A model generated the notes under the pieces. That model saw nothing but the letters and a program-made list of their open reading frames with translations. It did not search any database and had not been told where the DNA came from. The position numbers and the translations under genes were made by a program. A stretch of 64,000 bases of DNA from assembly GCA_015680685.1 (NCBI GenBank), contig MNCI01007938.1, positions 321,005 through 385,004 of the forward strand. The letters are read 5' to 3'. The stretch's first letter is position 1. Every line of letters begins with the position of its first letter. This document shows positions 59,540-64,000 of the stretch, piece after piece. This stretch comes from Gnetum montanum (taxonomy: Eukaryota; Streptophyta; Gnetopsida; Gnetales; Gnetaceae).

Positions 59540-59882
59540 TTATGATATTCTTCAATTCCAACCTCCTAGATCCTTCGATATTGATACAACCAATATTGAG
59601 TCATAGTCACTACACGTCAATGCTAGGACTAGGATCAAATATAGTCGCAAACATAGAATTTGTAGTCAATGGTAGCAACATTCTTAAACTAATCACGTAT
59701 AAAAAGCCTTTAAAAGCTTAATGTGAAATGTTGTAACATGCAATTAACTGTTAATAAAAAACATAAAATTGTAACGCAAAGTTGATATATTATCATTGTG
59801 TAATGTACACCAAGATGAATGTATTTTAAAAATCAACAATATCCTTACAAGTACAAGAAATTTAATGTCCTTATTACAAGTA
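59540..59882. other. Unassigned DNA between LTR5 and LR7
   Basis: Nothing was recognised. The 70-codon ORF 59509-59721 begins in LTR5 and has no known motif. The last five bases AAGTA (59878-59882) are the left target copy of LR7. Confidence 0.6.
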
Positions 59883-60885
59883 TGATGAGAGCGATTACTC
59901 TAGCAGTTACTCTAACAATTGTTCTAATTATTAGAGTAGTTACTCTAGGGGTATATTCTAATTATTATAGTTACTCTAGAGATTTATTCTAATTAATAGA
60001 GCAGTTACTCTAGCAGTTTATTCTAATTATTAGAGTGGTTACTCTAGCGGTTACTTTAGCAGTTATTCTAATTATTAGAGTGGTTACTCTAATTATTAGA
60101 GTAGTTGCTCCCAAACCTATAAATACAGTGCCCAGGCACACAATTAAAGAAGTCTTTTAGGAGCCAAGTAGCAAAACTCTTGTAGTCTATTTGAAAGTTA
60201 GAGTATTTTCCAGGTGCCTGCAACAAGAGGTCTAAGTATGGCTGGATCTTTATTCGAGCATTGTGTACCTGAGCACACCTTGTGTACGACACTAAAGATG
60301 AGCTCTTTGATTCATCCTTGCAGCACTTGAGATTTGTTTTCTTATGTATTTCTTTTATTTTATTTTGTTATGCATTTATTTTATTTTATTTTATTTTATG
60401 CACTTTACATTTCTATTATTAGCATAGCAATTCATTTTAATCAATTAAGCAAATTGTTAAATTACACAAGCACGACCACTTTAAGCATGCGTGTAACGCT
60501 TGGTAACCTAGTAACAATTAGCGTTTGGTAATCCCAGCAATGTTGCACTAGTTCAAGATGTGTACAAAAAGTAGGAACAAATGTTGGTGTTAGGATTAGT
60601 TAAAACTTAGTTAATGAGTAGTTAAGTTAAATTAGTCACTTAGTTACCTCTCTCCTTTCCTACTAGTGCAGGACATAAAAACATAAAAGCTATTAAAATC
60701 ATATGCCTCAAGCTTACTTAACCATACAATCGTGACATACAGGTAAGCTTAGGAAGACAATGATCAACCAACCCATCCTTGTTCCACAAGGACGCATAAG
60801 CACTTAGTCCTTGGAATTCGATCGAATCGTGCGTGAAATGCTCGTATTCATATGGTTGAGCATAAAGGTACCTCGCCGCTCATCA
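59883..60885 (+). repeat. LR7 5' LTR
   Basis: It begins TGATGAGAGCGATTACTC and ends CCGCTCATCA, 1003 bp. The U3 array 59890-60110 has many TTACTCTAG and TTATTAGAGTA units. TATAAATA is at 60118-60125. The R/U5 phrases CAGGTGCCTGCAACAAGAGG, TTTATTCGAGCATTGTGTAC and CTTGGTAACC/TTGGTAATCCCAG doublet match LTR6 and the others. A TTTTA-rich stretch near 60355-60400 is longer than in the 3' LTR. Confidence 0.92.
59890..60110 (+). repeat. LR7 U3 minisatellite of TAGAGTA/TACTCTA palindromes
   Basis: Units of about 20-35 bp, each with TACTCTA followed by AATTATTAGAGTA, form repeated inverted repeats; a diverged copy is in the 3' LTR at 61146-61320. This replaces the GATATC array of LTR6 at the same position upstream of TATAAATA. 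Confidence 0.85.
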
Positions 60886-60904
60886 TTGGTGTTGTTGTCA
60901 GGGA
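60886..60904 (+). other. LR7 primer binding site, tRNA-Asp type
   Basis: TTGGTGTTGTTGTCAGGGA directly follows CGCTCATCA of the LTR. Confidence 0.85.
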
Positions 60905-60970
60905 CTTAGTTGTTTGTGCACTAACTAGAATATAGGAAATCATTCACATCGTTGGAATGAACCCTTAGGG

Positions 60971-61210
60971 TTGATTGAGAAAATAATAAAAAAGAATACA
61001 TTGCACACTGAACAGACAAGTATGTCTCCTTCTTCGTATGAAAGCGCCTCACCACCCAGGTCTGAAACAAGAAATAGTCAGCGACGTAATATACATGACA
61101 TTGATCTGTCAGTCCCTCAACAAGTTCAAGTGGTATATATTCATCCGATTACTTTAGCAGTTGTTTTAATTATTATAGTAGTTACTCTAGCAATTTATTC
61201 TAATTATTAG
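60971..61210 (+). pseudogene. LR7 gag N-terminus fused to LTR-derived hydrophobic tail
   Basis: The gag start by homology is the ATG at 61022 (MSPSSYESASPPRSE); an in-frame upstream ATG at 60971 adds 17 codons. The frame runs through SVPQQVQVVYIHP, equivalent to the CKVVYTHPDE of LR3, then crosses the deletion junction at about 61145 into the 3' LTR. It ends with an LTR-encoded, very hydrophobic stretch (ITLAVVLIIIVVTLAIYSNY) and stop at 61208-61210. The product would be a 79- or 62-residue chimera with a single C-terminal membrane-like helix. The fusion is a by-product of the deletion; there is no evidence that it is expressed. Confidence 0.75.
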
Positions 61211-62058
61211 AGCAGTTACTCTAGCGGTTTATTTTAATTATTAGAGCAATTACTCTAGTGTTTACTTTAGCAGTTATTCTAATTATTAGATTGGTTACTC
61301 TAATTATTAGAGTAGTTGCTCCCAAACCTATAAATACAATGCCCATGCGCACAATTAAAGAAGTATTTTAAGAGTCAAGTAGTGAAAGTTTTGTGGTTTG
61401 TTTGAAAGTTAGAGTATTTTTCAAGTGCCCGCAGTAGGAGGTCTAAGTGTGGACAGATCTTTATTCGAGCATTGTGTACCTGAGCACACATTGTGTACGG
61501 CAATAAAGACGAGCTCTTTGATTCATCCTTGTAGCACTTGAGATTTTTTTTCTTACGCATTTCTTTTATTTTATGCACTTTACATTTCTGTTATTAGCAT
61601 AGCAATTCATTTTGATCAATTAAGCAAATCGTTAAATTACACAAGCACAACCATTTCGAGTATGTGTGTAACACTTGGTAACCCAGTAACGATTAACATT
61701 TGGTAATCCTAGTATTGCACTAGTTCAGGATGTGTACGGCAAGTGGGAACAAATGCTGGTGTTAGGATTAGTTAAAACTTAGTTAATGAGTAGTTAAGTT
61801 AAATTAGTCACTTAGTTACCTCTCTCCTTCCCTACTAGTGCAGGACATAAAAACATAAAAGCTATAAAAAATCATATGCCTCAAGCTTGCTTAACCATAC
61901 AATCGTAACATACAAGTAAGTTTGGGAAAACAACAATCAACCAACCCATCCTTGTTCCACACAGATACATAAGCACTTAGTCCTTGGAATTCGACCACAT
62001 CATACATGAAACGCTTGTATTCATATGGTTAAGCATAGGGGTACCTCATCGCTCATCA
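61146..62058 (+). repeat. LR7 3' LTR (lacks first nine bases)
   Basis: It starts at CGATTACTTTAGCAG, equivalent to position 10 of the 5' LTR, and ends TCGCTCATCA. It has the shorter TAGAGTA array, TATAAATA near 61330, TTTATTCGAGCATTGTGTAC, and CTTGGTAACCCAGTAACGATTAACATTTGGTAATCC. Differences from the 5' copy are mostly C/T or G/A at former CpG sites, plus a TTTTA length change. Confidence 0.9.
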
Positions 62059-62835
62059 AAGTATATTGGTTTAGGTTGAGGTATTGCAAGAAACTCCCAC
62101 CATTACTTTGTATTTGTAGCTAGCCTTAAAAAGCATATATAACAATAAAAATCAAGGCAAAAATAGAAAACAAAATGAAGAAATGAAGACTTTTAAATAA
62201 CAATCATGCAACGTACATGATAACATAACATGTTAATGTTCATATATTCAATGGAAAAGAATATAAATAGCACTCCTCATTATTAATGTCAATGGTAACA
62301 AATAAGAATACGAATGAAACATCTAGTAAATAAATGCATGATAACATTTTGAGCAGCTCAAGTACAGAAATATTTTCTACAAATCTATGGCTTTTGAGAT
62401 TCACGTTCATAGTAATAACAAACATATTTGAAACCCATGCATGTGATGTTGCTCATTGTCTATCATAGTAACAAATTGCCATTATTAAGAATAAAGACAA
62501 AGTCAATCAATGAATAATGGAGCTCATTCCTCATTGATGATTGATAATGCACTTAACCTGAGAATCGATGATCAATGTAACACTCAATTAATGTAAAGAA
62601 GTCCTAAAATGCCACAATGAAAAATATTTTTAAAATTATATTCAGCTACACTTAATGCGTTAATTACATCATTCCATGATGTTCATCTTAATGTTGCATT
62701 TGTTTGCAAACGGTTTCAGAGTTGCTTTAGCATGAAGCCATCCAAAATTGATGTCAATTAATTCCCATCAATTTTTACATCAATGAGTTATGCCACTATA
62801 CCATTGATGTGTCACATATACTTTACGATAAAGTG
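62059..62835. other. Unassigned DNA right of LR7
   Basis: AAGTA (62059-62063) is the right target copy of LR7. No gene, LTR or repeat was recognised in the rest; the ORF at 62240-62425 (-) has no motif. Confidence 0.55.
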
Positions 62836-64000
62836 TCAACGTCAATACCTACCTATGCTTCAGAATATAGCATATGCATTACAATAGTGTCAACGTCAAT
62901 ATCTGCATGTACTTTAGAATATGCAGCATATGCCTTACAATTTATTGTCTATCATCAGCTCAGTAATGTTAACAAGAATACTGGCCTTTTCTATTTCAAA
63001 TTTACACCAGTTTATACATCAAAGTGTTGACATCATCGATGTGTTATACACATCTTTAAGATTAAACCAATCTAAATCTGCGTCATACATCATTAACATT
63101 AACGTCATCATTAACATTAACGTCAATGCCTATTCAAAACTTGCTTGGGTTCATAAACCTAAACGTTAGTGTTACATTACCGTCAACACTGCATTTTCTT
63201 CAGTACAACGATTTCCCCACCATTGCCTATTATAAACCTGCATCCATTCATCAACCACAGTTGCTAATCAACGTGAACACTCATTTTTATTTTTAAAACA
63301 ATTTCCCTGTAATCCTATCAGTAGCCATAAGGGCTATGAAAGGAAATACAAAACCTTGGATGTTCAATATTATTCCACCCAGCAAATGAATCACTTCTCC
63401 TAGTTTCTGAAACTTCATTCGTGCAAATGAAACTTGTGTGACCTAGGCGACTTCTAGCACTCAACTTCTAGTACAAAATAAGATGAAGTAAAATTGTTGA
63501 ACATTATTGATACATCTTTTTTCAAATTCAATAAAGTCATCATCATTGGTTGTGGTTGAAATAACGTAAATATTTGGTAAAAATTGGACCATCAAAGCTT
63601 CTTTCAAAGTAACAAGGTCGATAAAATCCCCATTTTAAAGCCAAGGAAAAACAACGATCGAATGAATGAAACTTGGACAAATTCAAATTTGAAGTTACAA
63701 TAACTTGGAATCAAAAACTACAATAGAGTGTTAATGTTGATATCTGCATACGCTTTAGAATATACTCAATATAGATATGCATTACAATTTATCATATATT
63801 GTCAACTCATTAATCTTCACGTGAATGCCACCTTTTTCTATTTCAAATCAACATCAGTTTATACATCAAGTATTGACTTTATTGATGTGTCATGCACATT
63901 ATAACGTTAACGCCAATCCAAATATGTGTCAAACATCATTAATGTTAACGTCGATGTCTATTTCAAACCTATGTCAGTTCATAAACATGAACATTAATGT
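62836..64000. repeat. Diverged direct repeat rich in TTAACGTCAA motifs
   Basis: About 62886-63170 recurs at about 63727-64000 (continuing past the window), period near 840 bp. Shared blocks include ATATCTGCATRYRCTTTAGAATAT, CAGTTTATACATCAA, GATGTGTYATRCACAT and CATTAA(C/T)(A/G)TTAACGTC. A shorter tandem copy lies at 62836-62885. TTAACGTTAAC-like palindromic words recur. No coding potential I can support. Confidence 0.65.

Larger units (their letters stand above)
59883..62058 (+). mobile_element. LR7: internally deleted short LTR retrotransposon
   Basis: A 2.18 kb element with 5' LTR (59883-60885), PBS, the first codons of gag, and a 3' LTR (61146-62058), flanked by perfect AAGTA duplications (59878-59882 and 62059-62063). 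All of gag after residue ~40, pol, the extra ORF, the PPT and the first nine bases of the 3' LTR are missing, so the deletion happened after insertion. It belongs to the subfamily with TAGAGTAACTCTA arrays in U3. Confidence 0.93.

Noticed and set aside
57701-59544. Target-site duplication for LTR5
   Set aside because: CTTCT on the left and TTATG on the right do not match; the left LTR end is uncertain.

Overview
This 64 kb window is AT-rich, CpG-poor plant nuclear DNA made almost entirely of nested, decayed LTR retrotransposons. I found no intact host gene, rRNA or tRNA gene. Old, long (10-13 kb) elements with strongly diverged LTR pairs suggest a seed plant with a very large, slowly purged genome, plausibly a gymnosperm. 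That last step is inference, because no species-specific gene is visible.

One Ty3/gypsy family dominates and is Athila/Tat-like. It has a tRNA-Asp type primer binding site (TTGGTGYYGTTGYYRRGGA), LTRs with extended termini TGATGAG...CTCATCA, a TATAAATA box in every LTR, gag-pro-RT-RNase H-integrase in one polyprotein order, and a long extra 3' ORF between integrase and the 3' LTR. I use these working names. LR1 (577-9350, +) lacks its 3' end. LR2 (14466-38509, +) is interrupted inside its RNase H domain by LR3 (17437-30744, -). LR4 (42622-55667, -) is full length. LTR5 (57706-59539, +) is an old LTR interrupted by solo LTR6 (58011-58987, +). LR7 (59883-62058, +) is internally deleted.

Region by region: 1-576 is an antisense Ty1/copia gag remnant. 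577-9350 is LR1. 9351-14465 is unassigned DNA with a GACGTCTC-type repeat patch and a 2.4 kb degenerate tandem/hairpin repeat. 14466-38509 is LR2 with LR3 inside it. 38510-42621 is old unassigned DNA. 42622-55667 is LR4 with a 91-base assembly gap. 55668-57705 is unassigned. 57706-59539 is LTR5 with LTR6 inside it. 59883-62058 is LR7. 62059-64000 is unassigned and ends in a direct repeat.

How the parts relate: LR1 and LR2 carry different deletions of pol. LR3 and LR4 keep all domains but are full of stops and frameshifts. The most interesting structure is regulatory. All LTRs share R/U5 and TATA, but subfamilies carry unrelated palindromic arrays in U3: CGATATCG, GATGAGGCCTCATC, or TAGAGTAACTCTA. 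In LR3 and LR4 a U3-like palindrome plus TATA box recurs about 460 bp upstream of the extra 3' ORF, which looks like an internal promoter built from the LTR module.
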